Source: Ascaris suum (lineage: Eukaryota > Nematoda > Chromadorea > Rhabditida > Ascarididae). Taken from it: a stretch of 64,000 nucleotides of DNA. The notes under the pieces were generated by a model that did no database searches, had not been told where the DNA came from, and was given only the letters and a program-made list of their open reading frames with translations. The DNA is taken from NCBI GenBank assembly GCA_013433145.1, contig CM024178.1, forward strand, positions 7,735,260 through 7,799,259. Reading direction: 5' to 3'. Position numbers and translations under genes: made by a program. Shown here piece by piece: positions 11,961 through 24,324 of the stretch. Position 1 is the first letter of the stretch; each line of letters begins with the position of its first letter.

Positions 11961-14900
11961 GGATATTTATAATTTCACTTTTATGTTATTGTTTGCATTC
12001 TGCCGATTGTTTGTCGGAACGTTTTAAACGGCATATTTTATTATAATAGAGAATAAATCTACTTATTTGAAATTATTTTGGAAATTATCTCCATTGATTT
12101 TAACGATTAACTCATTTCAATGTGAATATTAATTCAGCATTTAAAGAATTTTCATTGATATAGGCAAATCGGCCGCTCAAAATGAATCTATCAATTTTAT
12201 AAAACTTCTGTTTTTAAAGGAAGAAATGGGCAAACGAGTGGAGGGATGGGGAGAGGGGGGATAGGAGAGACATGAAATGGGGAGGGTGGACAATAAGGAA
12301 AAAAATCGATTTTGCATTTTCTTGTAAATATTATTTTAAAATAAAGGAAAAAATTTATAAGGTGAATTAGAATTGAAATTTTCAAATTATTATTTGAAAT
12401 TTTTAGAAATTTAATCGAGAAATAATTGAAATTTTAAATTGAATTTTCTTCACCTAATATTTTTTTAAAAGAATTCAATGAAAAAAAAAAATTAATATTT
12501 GCTAATAGCTCTTTCATTTAAATTTATGAAATTATATTAATAAAATTTTTGAACTTATAAATTGAATAATATTGATAAAAAATATGATAAACGATAAATT
12601 AATTGATATGAATTGATTATGAGAATTGATCAATTGATCAATAATAAATATATTAAATTAATTATGATGATTTGAAAAAAAAAAATCCGATTAATAAATT
12701 TATTCAACGAATCTATGATAAAATATGATTGAAAAAAAAATCTAAAATCAATAATAAAATATGACTTTTAAAAAGTATGAAAATTGAAATAAAAGATCAA
12801 CAAGATGAAAGAGTTGAATTTTTTTTTCCTCATTTTACAACATTTATGATGCTCAAATGTTTTTTTTTTTTGTTTAATGCCTAATAAAAGCTCTAACATA
12901 GATGAATATGCAACCAGATTGCTGTTCATTTCAGTCTAATTGAAAACTCTTCAAAGGTTTATACGATTCTCTAGTATGAAATTTTTAGAGCTCTATAATT
13001 CTTGCGCTATAATATTTACTCTCGTTATCTCTCTTTAAGGAGTTTTTTTTTATTTGTCTATTTAATAAAAAAATCAATTAGTCAATAAATAAAAGATAAA
13101 AGTGTTAGTTTAGGTCATATAGATTCGATTATATAAATCATATCAGATCAGATCAACTTTTGTTGGCATTATTTCTTGAAATTTAGAGATATTAGGTGAA
13201 TATCTTTTCATTATTCGACGCTGTAATAAATTGATATCTTTACGTGTGCAACGGTTAAGTTTTTTTTTTTTTTTTGAAAAGTGTCAGCTGTGTTGCAATC
13301 TCATCTGTTGATCTTTCAACAACAATTCGACAACTGATTGACTTTCCGTTCATTCATCCAACCTCTAGCCTAACGAACCATCATACTCTTACCTCATGAA
13401 CGTCGAAACACTCTTTCAATGATGATAGAAATTCTTATTTTATACTTTTCATTCAACTCGACTAAGTGCTTACTTAATATTTATTTACTGTAATGATATT
13501 GGTGTGTAATTTTTTGTTATACAATACGACATCAATAATATTAACTAATATAGTATAAATATTACTACTTTTATAGAGTGATAAAATAAGTATTACTTAT
13601 TTATAGAAATATGATAAGATCGATTTAATTCGCTTAAGAAATTACTTACAACTAAAGAATCTATTTGGGGGAGGGGGGGAATATTTATATTTACTATTCG
13701 AAATTTCCTCAAGTTTATTGCATTAAGTTTGAACTGAAGAAATTTTAGCAAAAGAAAAAAAAAATTAATTAGGAGGAGTGTAAAAGAAAACTTAAGCGTA
13801 ATAAAAGTTAGAAAAATGAGGCAAAGAAATATTTACGCTAATGTAAAAATTATTCAATTCTAATTTTTTTTTTTCAATCAGTTTTTTATTCTTCTACTAT
13901 TTGCATGTGTTGAAATGGATTGTATGAATACTAAATGGTTGGAGGGGGGGGGGTGGGGAGGGTGGGAGGGAGTGATGGCTGAAATTTATTATATTCAAGT
14001 ATAAAATTTTGCATATTGAACGTTTCGTGAAAATTTCTCTCTATTTTGAAATTTATTTCAAAAATATTTTCTACTTTTTTTTTTCTTTTTATTGCTGAAA
14101 TAAATTAAATAATTACAATATTCTAACTATAATTTAAGTGAAATTATATAAAAAGTTATAATGTAATCGATAGTCGAAATATTATTAAAAATATAATTTA
14201 TATTAATTGCATTTTTTTTTTAATGGTAAATAATAACATTCATATGAGTGATCAAAGTTGAATTGGAAAATTCAAAATGCTGTGACGATTAATGAGATTA
14301 TAATTTTGCATATACTGGGAAAGAGGTGAAAATTATCGAGTTTGATGAATACTTTTCATAGAATTTCCGTTTTTTTTTCATTCGAAAAAAATATTTTCCT
14401 TTTTTTTCTCAAAAAAAAAATTTACCTCTCGGTTATAACAAGTAGAAAAATTCCCATAGGAAAACGACTCGATTAAAATTAAACAATTTTATCATTGTTC
14501 AAGTCCGATATGAAAAAATTCCAGTCGTGCTAAACGTTTCTTTTCTTTTATTAAATTACATTTATTTATGAATATACATTTGTAGCTTAACATTTAGTAT
14601 GAATAAACGATATATTCATTTCAATGTTCATTCTCTTTCGCAAATTTTGCATTTATAAGTTCTTTTTTTTGATGCAACAATATTTTTTGGGAAATATTCC
14701 CCAAGGGGAATATTTTTGGGAAAAGAAATTAAGAAATTATAAAAGCGTCGAATAAATTGATTTAAGCGTGAAAAAATTTTCGAAAAGAAATACAACTGTC
14801 GCGCATAAATTATAAACATTGAGCGATTTTAGAAAAATTCCACTCAAACTGCTTCATTAAATTATCGCAAAAATATAAAATTGTTAATTTTTTATTGTTT

Positions 14901-15578
14901 AAATTGAAAAAAAAGAGAGGAAAAATTTTATTAAAAAGAACATAGCGCCACCATCATATATTGTGTTTAGAATGTTGAAAATTATTAAAAAATATTTTAA
15001 GAAATTATCAATAATATACGAAAAAAAAAATTCTATTCAGCAAATTTCGAGGAAAATACTTTTTTTTTATTTGAAATAAACTTTTTTTTTAAAAAGAATT
15101 TTCTTCAAACAATTCGAAATTGAAAATGAAAAAGAAATTTATTCCATTTCGCTAAATTGTTAATTAGAATCTATTATCGTTTTTCATTTGTCTATAAATA
15201 AAAATATTCGTTAAGCTTTAAGAGCATTGTTTTACAACGTTAAATTGTAACATACACTTAACACTTAATGAAGAGATTGAAAAGCAAAGCCGAAACAACG
15301 AAAGCAGAAACTTCTCAAAAAAAAACCCCCTACCATTCTTCTTTCTTCTTGGCAATTTTTCTTGACAGCCGCTTATATCTATCAACTCTAAAGTGAAAAT
15401 GATAGCCTCAATGTTTTTCTAGGTTTTCATTTTCTTTTTTCTTCTTTCTAGCCATAGATTGCTAATAAATCTACTAAAAGCTATTTTAAGATGCTTGGTT
15501 CATTTTTTTTTCTCCGGATATAATGATCACAAAATGTAGAATTATTCATATTTATGAGAGCGCTATTTAAAGAAACTT

Positions 15579-15598
15579 GCTGACAGACATCTGTCAGC
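15579..15598. repeat. perfect 9-bp palindrome with two TGACAG half-sites
   Basis: GCTGACAGA and TCTGTCAGC are exact complements around a CA spacer. TGACAG is the core recognised by MEIS/TGIF-type TALE homeodomain proteins. That match is established for the protein family; its use here is only inference. Confidence 0.6.
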
Positions 15599-15759
15599 TA
15601 GCGATAGCAAAACTTCAGTCAGCAATTATTTCAAGCAATAAATCAACGTAAATTGCTTGAGGTTATTATTATAGTGAATTATGAATTACTAATATTAATC
15701 GACTATGTTGGATGGTTGATAGTATTTTGCAACGTTTATTTAAAAGAAATTTGTATTAG

Positions 15760-15887
15760 TGATAGGGAGCGATTTCATCAATGATAAGGACCGATTTTAT
15801 CAATGATAAGGACCGATTTTATCAATGATAAGGACCGATTTTATCAATGATAAGGACCGATTTTATCAATGATAACGATTCATTTTT
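15760..15887 (+). repeat. 22-bp minisatellite, about five copies
   Basis: The unit AAGGACCGATTTTATCAATG plus AT is repeated head to tail almost without change. A degenerate first copy (GGGAGCGATTTCATCA) precedes the array, and it ends in a partly inverted copy (ATTGATAAAAATCA). Confidence 0.9.
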
Positions 15888-16566
15888 TTCATTGATAAAA
15901 ATCACTCATATTTCTTCATATTTTTTGTTATGCAACTTGTAGATCTAATGCAATTCGCTTAATTGTGCAATTCTTCTCCCAATAAAGAAAAAGCCTTATT
16001 TCAATGCAAAATACATTTCAAATTTGCAACTTTCTTCCGCTTTTCTCTATTTATTTTTGCATCGTTTCTATTCATTGATATTTTTTTTCATTTTTTAATA
16101 TTTTCTCGCGCAGTTTCATTTTTCATGCGATTTATTAAAGGAATATATCTATCTAATACTTATCTAATATTTAATAAATAAAAATCATATAAAAAATAAG
16201 TTAATATATATTTCAATTTTTATAATAATCTTTTTTTTTTTTTGCTAAATATTTACCTACTGATTTCTATGGATATCATATTCGAAAATATTGTTGTTAT
16301 GAGAAAATTTTCATGCGAAAATATTCCATAAAAATCATTTAAGCATTCAATAATTTTCAGTGTTAGTATTTTCTATTTTCGTCAATAGTGAAGTTTTTAA
16401 TAGAATCAAAAATTGAAAAAAAAAATCGCCTCTCTAGAGATTTCAGATTTATTCTCGCAAAATCCTTTACAAATGCGCGATTTTTATGCATCCGAAAAAT
16501 TGATTCTTAAAGTGTATTTCATTTAAACATAAATCAATAAATAAGCTCAGAATCTAATTGTCTTCA

Positions 16567-16665
16567 AATTTGAACTAAGTTCAGGTTTGAGTTCATTTCA
16601 GGTTGTAATCAATTTCAGCTCGGAATCAATTTCAGGTGTGAATTAATTCCAGGTTCAAACTAGTT
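16567..16665 (+). repeat. degenerate short tandem repeat (about 17-22 bp)
   Basis: The core TTTCAGGT or TTTCAGCT followed by GTAATCAA / GGAATCAA / GTGAATTAA is repeated about five times with drift. It resembles a decaying minisatellite. Each unit contains a TTTCAG, which mimics a 3' splice site. Confidence 0.7.
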
Positions 16666-16938
16666 TGAGTATTTTTCTTTGAAAACTATTGTCTTTTACG
16701 TTATTGAGTAGAAAATGCGATGCAAGTAAATGCGTAATGCTCTAACAACAATAGGAATAAGATGTGAATGATGCTCATTAATGAAGTGCCCGAATGCCAT
16801 ACACAGAATTTCCTCTTCTTTGGCTTCATGGAGCACTGATTGGAATCTTGCTATTAACTCCATGATAGAAGCTTATAATCGTAAATTGGAAGATATTGGT
16901 TGACTGCTGAACATCACTGAAGAATTAGGAGCACAGAG

Positions 16939-17159
16939 GTTGAAATCGTTTAGTGTGGTGTTGAAAGCACCTGGTAAAGTACTAAGACCGTTCGGTAAAA
17001 GTGCAGAAACCATTCGTAAAGAATTGAAACTGTTCGATGAAATATTGAACCGTTCGGGAACTATTCGGTAAGTTATTAAGAGTGCTCGGTAAATTATTGA
17101 AATCGTTAGGTATGGTATTGAAACCATCCGCTAATGTATCGAAAGTGTTCGATAAAGAA
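16939..17159 (+). repeat. degenerate 21-bp minisatellite, about ten copies
   Basis: Units approximate ATTGAAACCGTTCGGTAAAGT and vary at several positions. Most are exactly 21 bases long, so they keep one reading frame for stretches; units of 20 or 22 bases and an insertion near 17050 break it. Read in frame, a unit gives a heptapeptide of the type LKPFGKV. It could be a decayed coding heptad repeat or a non-coding minisatellite; no longer frame supports a gene. Confidence 0.75.
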
Positions 17160-17427
17160 ACGTGCCATATGTGCAGTTATGAAACTTGTGAGCATTTTAT
17201 GGTTTTCATGTGCAGAATGTCTTCTGCTAGCCTAAGGCTGTCGTTTTTCATTAACTTTTGTGTGACGTCATTTGCTTGCCTGCTCTAACCTACATTTTGA
17301 TCGCCTTCATTCGTGTGCACTGAGGCAATTAGTTAATGTAAGAGCGTCAACTATTTTTCATCGGAAAAAAGTTGCCACCCTAAAATGTATCGAAGTTATG
17401 GCTACTTCGTGCAGCTTCATTTCCCTT

Positions 17428-17445
17428 CCCCCCCCCCCCCCCCCC
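17428..17445 (+). repeat. poly-C run of 18 bases
   Basis: A C homopolymer following CTTCATTTCCCTT, ending in a Pro-codon-rich C tract. A similar arrangement (a related motif followed by a G/C run) occurs near 23.05-23.26 kb. Confidence 0.9.
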
Positions 17446-20400
17446 ACCTCACCCGCACGCCCTCCCCGCACCTAAAAGATCAAACAATACGTGCTTCTTG
17501 CAGTAAGGTTCTTCTTCATCCATCGAATATTTTCTGATATTCTCAACAAAATGTCTGATTCATATCTATTCGGTATCGATCAAATATGCGGCATAAATTT
17601 ACATATGGGAAATTTCATAATATATTTGAACCAATAAAAATGAATCTAAATGATTAATTAAATGCATAATTACGTTCTACAATCTAAATTCTCAATTATA
17701 TTTTTATTTTCTTCATTTCTTTCATTTCAAAGCTTGTGAAAAAAATTATGAATATTTTCTCGACACTCGTTAACAGTGGCATCTAGCAACTACTGAAAAA
17801 AATTCTTTGGAAGAGTGCAAATGAAAAAAAAAAGAATCAGCAAAAAAAAAAATCTATTTATTTTTAGCTATCATTAAGTGTAATATTGTTGAATGCAATA
17901 CGAAACATATTCATGAAATGAATACGTGAATATATTTGTCTTACGCGAAAATATATATTACCTTGTTTGATGCATTCGACCTAAATGTTTTATGAAGAAA
18001 ATTTTATTCTTATAATATTGGTGAATATCTGCATAGGTAAATAATGCGCAGGTGTAATTATTGATTAAGATCAGGTGTAAAATATGACATATATAGGTTT
18101 TGATTAAAAAAAATATATATCAATATTTTTTTTTCGTTACCAATTATAAAATCGTTGAAATAGAAATCTTGAAATAATTTTCCAAATAATTTCAATATCG
18201 ATCAAACTCAAAATTGATTGATTATAAAATATTGAAAAAGATATTCTATACTCATTGCTAGATTGTAATCAAATATTTCTCAACTTATGAGATTAATTAA
18301 TTCTCTATCATGAAATGGAATATTCTATTCTCTAATAAAATATGCACTTTATCGAAATGAAATAAATAAATGCGTAACTTAATTTCAATTAATAACATAT
18401 AAGTGTACTTGATATTACGATCACATTTATCATAGAAATAGCAATTGTAAGTACTCGATAATAAAAAAAAATACTAGTAATGTGTTAAATTTTATTTATT
18501 CATAAAAGAAGATATCGATTTTCACGTTCAAATTTTTCTTTATGAAATGAAACAATATTCATCCTCTTCTCTTTTCTCCACATCCGTCGTCATTGTTTTC
18601 ATTTTAACTCATTGAAGTTATCTTTGCTCATTTCTAAACCTATTGGTAATAGATAATTTTATTACCAATTTTTTACCTTTTTTTCTTAATTTTTTTACCA
18701 CTAAACCATTTATAAACCAAATTTTTATTACCATTTTTATTTCAACTTTTTTTAAAAAAAAATTTATTTTCTATTAGGTATTTGCTAATAATAAATAATT
18801 ATTTCTTGAGGTGCTAGACATTACTACTTTCTACGATCAAAAATCGACACCTATGCACTTAGGATATCGCCGAAATCAATTTACATATGCAATTAGAAAC
18901 TCTTTTGTATTTGCATATTTAATTTGTAGGATGCAAATGTAGGATGCAAATTTTTTAACAAATATTAAAATTCAATTTTTTTTTTCAATAACGCAATGAA
19001 TTCAAATTAAATATGCAAATAAAGAAATTCTAAGATTTATCACTTATAAGCAAAAGCGAGAATAATTAAGGAGTGGAACTCATCCATCGAAATATCATAG
19101 CAATTTATGTGATCATATATAAGTTAATGCTTATTAAACAGAAAATGTGATAACAATCAACATCTATTTTATTAAAATATGCATAAAAATTTGCCGATTC
19201 GTTAAGCTGTGAAATTACTTATCACTAAAACTTACCTATATAAGTATTTTCTTTGGAGAAGATCTGTGATTGGCGAATTGCCGACTTTCTTGCTAATGAA
19301 ATGCCAAATTTCTAAATTTAAATTTGCTTCACTTGATTTGATGATGCTCTCTCTTTTTTTTTCGCGAAAGAATAGTTACTAATGCTTGATTGTGGAATTG
19401 AACTAACGTCGAACATTACGTCATAAATGTGACGCACTTTGCAATAAATTGACAGAGTGGACAAAATTGCTAAAAAAAAAAAAAGACGAATTACACTGAG
19501 CGCGACAAAATCGATCAGAGAACTTCTCTATAGGAAGTGAAAGAAGTTGAAAGATTTTTGCCAATTCTCTTCACTAAATGCGACATTCGATTTGCAATTT
19601 TCTTTCATAGTTTATCATTGGGAGTTTTTTTTTTTTGATTGCTTTTTTTTCATTTAATAGTGTAAAAAAACATTGAATTTTATGATGAAAATTTTTAAAA
19701 TCAAATTGAAAACAAAAATTTTTTTCGAAAATAAAATTTTCATAAAATATTCAAAATATTCATTAAAAAAAACGAAAAAGTACAATAGATTAATTGAAAG
19801 TTGAATTTCATTATTGAATGAAAAAAAAATCGTTTTTTATTTTTCTCAAATGAAAATTTTTTAATTTTCAAAGAAAAAAAAATTATTATTTTTATTCATT
19901 CGAAAAAATTTTCAAATTTGTAGAAAGAAAAAATTCGCAAATTTTATTGAATAATCGCATAATAATTGCATAAAATTCTTCAAAAAAAAAGAGAACATCG
20001 CTTATGTGACATTCAATAAATGCTTTCATAAATTCCACTTAACATTTTCACCTATTGTTTTTTGTCATAACGAATCAGTACACATTGCCACATTTACATT
20101 GAAGGAAGGGAGGAATTTATCAAATTGTCTAGAACCTGATATTAAAAATGGATTTTTCTATTAGTTCAATCTAGTATCGAACGTTTTTTCGATGATTAAT
20201 TAATTCCGATCCATAACGAGTACGAGAATTATACCTCATAATCGTTCATAGTGCTTTATGTGTAAGATGTGTTGTTGTGTCACAATGCTTTACGATATCA
20301 ATTCTCATTTAACTACTCATAATAGCATGCAACTCGATGTCAGTAATTATTTCTATAGGAATTTATTTATTTCAAAATTTTCACACAAATATTTTCAATG

Positions 20401-21878
20401 TGGAATTTTTTGATAAAAAAATTAAATTTATGATTATATAAAATAAAATTTTGATTAAAAAAATTTATGATTATATAAAAAAAATAAAATTAAAAAATGA
20501 ATCTATATGCTTTAATGTGTGAACATAAATATATACATAATAATTTCCTCTTTATTTATTTCACTATTGCTTTCTTTCATATTTTTTATTGAGAATGAAT
20601 TTAATGAAAAAAATGAAAGCAATAAGAATATTCTTCAATATAAAATATCTAAAATCAATTATGAGATTAATAAAGCAATTATTAAAGTTTATTAGAATTA
20701 GAAATCATAATCGTATAGAAATTTATGCGTGTAGAAATTGTTAGAATTTTATTCATAAACTTAGCAATCAATTCGAATCATATCTATAAACTAAAATAAA
20801 TCGGCCAACTTTCGATTTCACGATAGATGATCTAGTTGATTGAAATGGACTTAAATCTGAGAAAAATATTACCACCTTTTTTTAAAAAAAGTTATCGTAG
20901 AATTAGACTAGTATAATTTAAAAAAAAAATCTTTCCCATTCTCGAAAGGCATCTATTTTTGGCTGGTAAAATCTCTAGAATGTTACAACAAATAATATTT
21001 TATACCAAATAAACTTATAATTAAGAAATTTGCGGTTGATGATTATGCAAACCCCTCTTTTAGTTGAAAAATCAGTTAGAAATTCGTTTCTCTCAGTTGC
21101 AAATAGAAGCAAAGAGGTGAAAGCTAATCGATATATCCCACGAGAAGAAAATATTTCCTCAAAGATAAAATCTTTCGTATTTTGGCGAACAATTTACTCG
21201 TAGCTCTAAATTTGCTATAAAATTTTCTCTCCAATATGTAAGATTTATATCGAAGAGATGATAGTTGAAAATGAAATATATTACAATAAGTAATAGTTTA
21301 AAAAATAGCAATAAAGATATTAAAAATATTTCTAATATTAAGAATTAATTTTTAAAAAAAAGAAAAAAATTTTCACTTTAGAAATTTACCTTTCGAATAT
21401 TTTTTTTTCAAAGATTTTACTCAATGAGAAGATTGTAACCATCTCTGATGGTGGCACCTTTGAAAATATTTTCGGTTTTCAAGAAAATATTTTTTGGCAT
21501 CTATCCAAATGCGATTAGCACCTAAATGAAAGATGTGACAATTGGGAGTTGCAATATTAACGGTTATAATTTAAAGATTGCAGTTTCGAACATATTTTCA
21601 AAGCATCAATAGCTAAGTACGTTATGGTAAGCGTCATACGGTATTGCTCGTTGAAGCTGATAAAAATTTTGTTTCGAAATTTTTATATAATTTCTCAAAT
21701 ATGTCTGTCCAATTATTCTGTCATAAATATTATTTACACTCATCTCTTGATAAACTATATTATGGAGTCGAGATTGAATTTATTCAAGAAATTTTACACA
21801 GTCATTGCATATATAATTTTATATTAAAATTTTAAATATAGAGTAATGTTATATAGAATTAGAAAAGATAAACCATTG

Positions 21879-22051
<173 letters not shown>

Positions 22052-22904
22052 CTAATATGCACATGATGCTATAATCTTCTGGGCAAAAATTCACGTTGGT
22101 CTATGAATTTCGAAACGAGTTACGCTTTTTCATTTAAAGATGCAAAATGTTGTACTCATCTTATATCTTTTTCAACCAATTAAACTCTGTTATTTACTAA
22201 AGCTTTCTATATTTGTACGTCTAGCTCATATATTCACATAATATACTTTAAATTGAAGCCGCAGTATTATTCACTAGTCAATTTTTGAGATGCATGATTT
22301 ATGCAAATGTATTCGTTATGCATGTGAATAATAGATGTTTTATTTTTCGTAGATGAATAATTAATAATCAATATGCAAAGTTTTTACCGATTTCTTTTCG
22401 TTTCATCGCAATTTTTTTTTCTTTCTTCTTAGTGGCAATGTAAAATGTCTAGGCAAAAAAGGACACTAGGCCACTATCACACTAATTCCTATCGCAACGA
22501 ATAGCTGCACCCTCTTTCGCTCCCGTTGCAACGAATATTTTGAGCATGCGAAATGTGTTCACTAAAATGAGGCGATTTATTTTTTATAATTATCGATTTT
22601 TTTTCTCTAACATTTATTGAGTTTTGATGATTACAAATGAAATTAAATGAACGTTTTTTTTAGCTATATTATTTTAATTTTTTTAAACTACTTTATTACT
22701 TAACATTTCGGAGTAAATATTCATTAAATAATTTGATTTGATTTTATCCATTCGCTATAGCTATATTCGTAAGAAAGTATTCTTTTCAATTGCTTTCATT
22801 AGACTTATAATGTGTTTTTTTTTCTTGCATTATAAGTATAGGAAATCTAATAGAAATAATGTTTTAATGGAGTTTTCTCTAATGGGAACTCATAGAACGA
22901 TATT

Positions 22905-22953
22905 TATCTCTAACAGCGAGGAATATAATATATCTCTAACAGCGAGGAATATA
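22905..22953 (+). repeat. two-copy direct repeat, 26-bp period
   Basis: TATCTCTAACAGCGAGGAAT occurs at 22905 and again at 22931, with no change over about 23 bases. This is a recent local duplication just outside the 23-kb island. Confidence 0.85.
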
Positions 22954-22985
22954 GTTATTTCCACTTATCGTTTTCCCATCGAACA

Positions 22986-23132
22986 TTAGATTAACGATAG
23001 AGGTTTTTCCACGTTAGAATTTATGTGATTTCGTCGTCGGCCATTTTGGCTTATGAAATGCATCGAAGTTACCGTCTTGTTGTCCTCTTCTATCTTCCCG
23101 CTTCGCTTTCTGCATTCTTCATTCGTCGACAT
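22986..23132 (-). CDS. small unassigned ORF in the 23-kb island (48 aa)
   Basis: On the minus strand, ATG at 23132-23130 (context GTCGAAATG) opens 48 codons ending in TAA at 22988-22986. The product is charged and protein-like, starting MSTNEECRKRSGKIEEDNKT. The codons are much less AT-biased than the surroundings. It lies downstream, on the same strand, of the exon-like pieces at 23328-23738 and may belong with them. No family is recognised. The plus-strand 109-codon frame over the same DNA (23053-23382) runs through a poly-G tract and is less convincing, but is not excluded. Confidence 0.25.
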   Translation of the reverse strand: MSTNEECRKRSGKIEEDNKTVTSMHFISQNGRRRNHINSNVEKPLSLI

Positions 23133-23327
23133 TTCGACCAACCAAAACAAACGAGCAGAAGAAAATGACTTCTATGCAACATCAGATTGCTTTTTAGGCA
23201 GATTCAAATTTCGTAGTTTGTTTTTAAGATATAGGGAAGAAGGGCAGGGGCCGGGGGGGGGGGAGTGGTTGGGGGGAAAAACTTATAAACAGTCAATTAT
23301 TAAACACGGAAAGCTTGGTATACTCAC

Positions 23328-23738
23328 CATTACTCGGCTTGTGGGAGTCAGTACACTCCATATTGGTGTGCTCTGGAAATGATTGATAACTAATGGCTAA
23401 CTGGGGGTTCTTTAGTGCAACAGCTTTCTTTTATTGCGTAATCAGTGGGACATTGAGGTTGCAGATAACATAATGGCTTTTCGACGATCCCGATTTTGAT
23501 AGCTGTATGGAACGAAAGAAATCGGTTATTTAAGGATTTGGACGAGGAATTCCCATGGGAATCAGAATTGCTTTTTCGAGCACGTTATGTGCTATCTGGA
23601 AAAAAGCACTTACCATTGTTCATTTTATATCCTTGGTAATTCTTTTAGGCGATTGATGTCGATGAACTCTTTCAAGGTTATTGAATTTTTCATTCTTGAA
23701 AGTTTCCCCCTCAATCAAGTGCTTCATGAACCCGTCAC
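23328..23738 (-). CDS. candidate cryptic gene or relic: three exon-like pieces with good splice sites
   Basis: Three minus-strand segments are bounded by strong signals. 23738-23614 has acceptor TTCTGCATTTCAG and donor ATG|GTAAGT. 23502-23402 has acceptor TTCGTTCCATACAG and a possible donor GTTAGC. 23372-23328 has acceptor CAATCATTTCCAG and donor ATG|GTGAGT. One open reading starts at ATG 23623-23621, uses only four codons before the GTAAGT donor, and joins in phase to a Cys-containing stretch (IKIGIVEKPLCYLQPQCPTD, then AIKESCCTKEPP). The first piece also holds a 38-codon frame ending in TGA just before its donor. The second and third pieces are only about 29 bases apart, too short for a usual intron, so not all can be used together. 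No family is recognised; it may be a degenerate transposon. Confidence 0.3.
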
Positions 23739-24311
23739 CTGAAATGCAGAAACGGTTTTTTTTTCACCAGATTAGGTCTCAATTTCAATTCCGCTATTAG
23801 TATAGGATTTCCCATATGGTGTTTCCCGTTCCAATTTCATAACTTTCTCGCATGAAATCTATGTTCTAATATTAGCTGTAACTATAATGCCCAGCAAATA
23901 TCTATTTCCGTGATGGCAAATCTGTGATTGTATGGTTTGAGGTATGTTTATCTTCTCACACTACTCTGAAGGGATAAACATAATAATCACATGATGTTAA
24001 CTATACATAATCTGCAATGGTATATACTAAAATTGGGGATAAATTAAAAAAAAACAATCTAGAGCTTTCACCTAGAAACGCCTCTTTAAACTTCAATCTT
24101 AATTGGACGCGGAAAAATCCGTAGGAAAATTTAAATTCATCAACGATATTCATTTCTCGTAAAATGGGATCGATATCATTTCCGTTGGTGAATGAGGAAT
24201 TCATTTTAAAAACTTCACGACGAATTTAACGATAAAAACATCGAAACGGTAATTTTTTAAAATAAATTCTCAGTTTGCATAAGCATTCCGATTCTACATA
24301 TTGTATAAAAT

Positions 24312-24324
24312 GGGGGGGGGGGGG
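24312..24324 (+). repeat. poly-G run of 13 bases
   Basis: An uninterrupted G homopolymer in otherwise AT-rich DNA, one of about a dozen such runs in this window. Confidence 0.9.

Noticed and set aside
15760..15887. Regular 22-bp repeat array considered as a CRISPR
   Set aside because: There are no spacers; units abut directly, and the context is eukaryotic.
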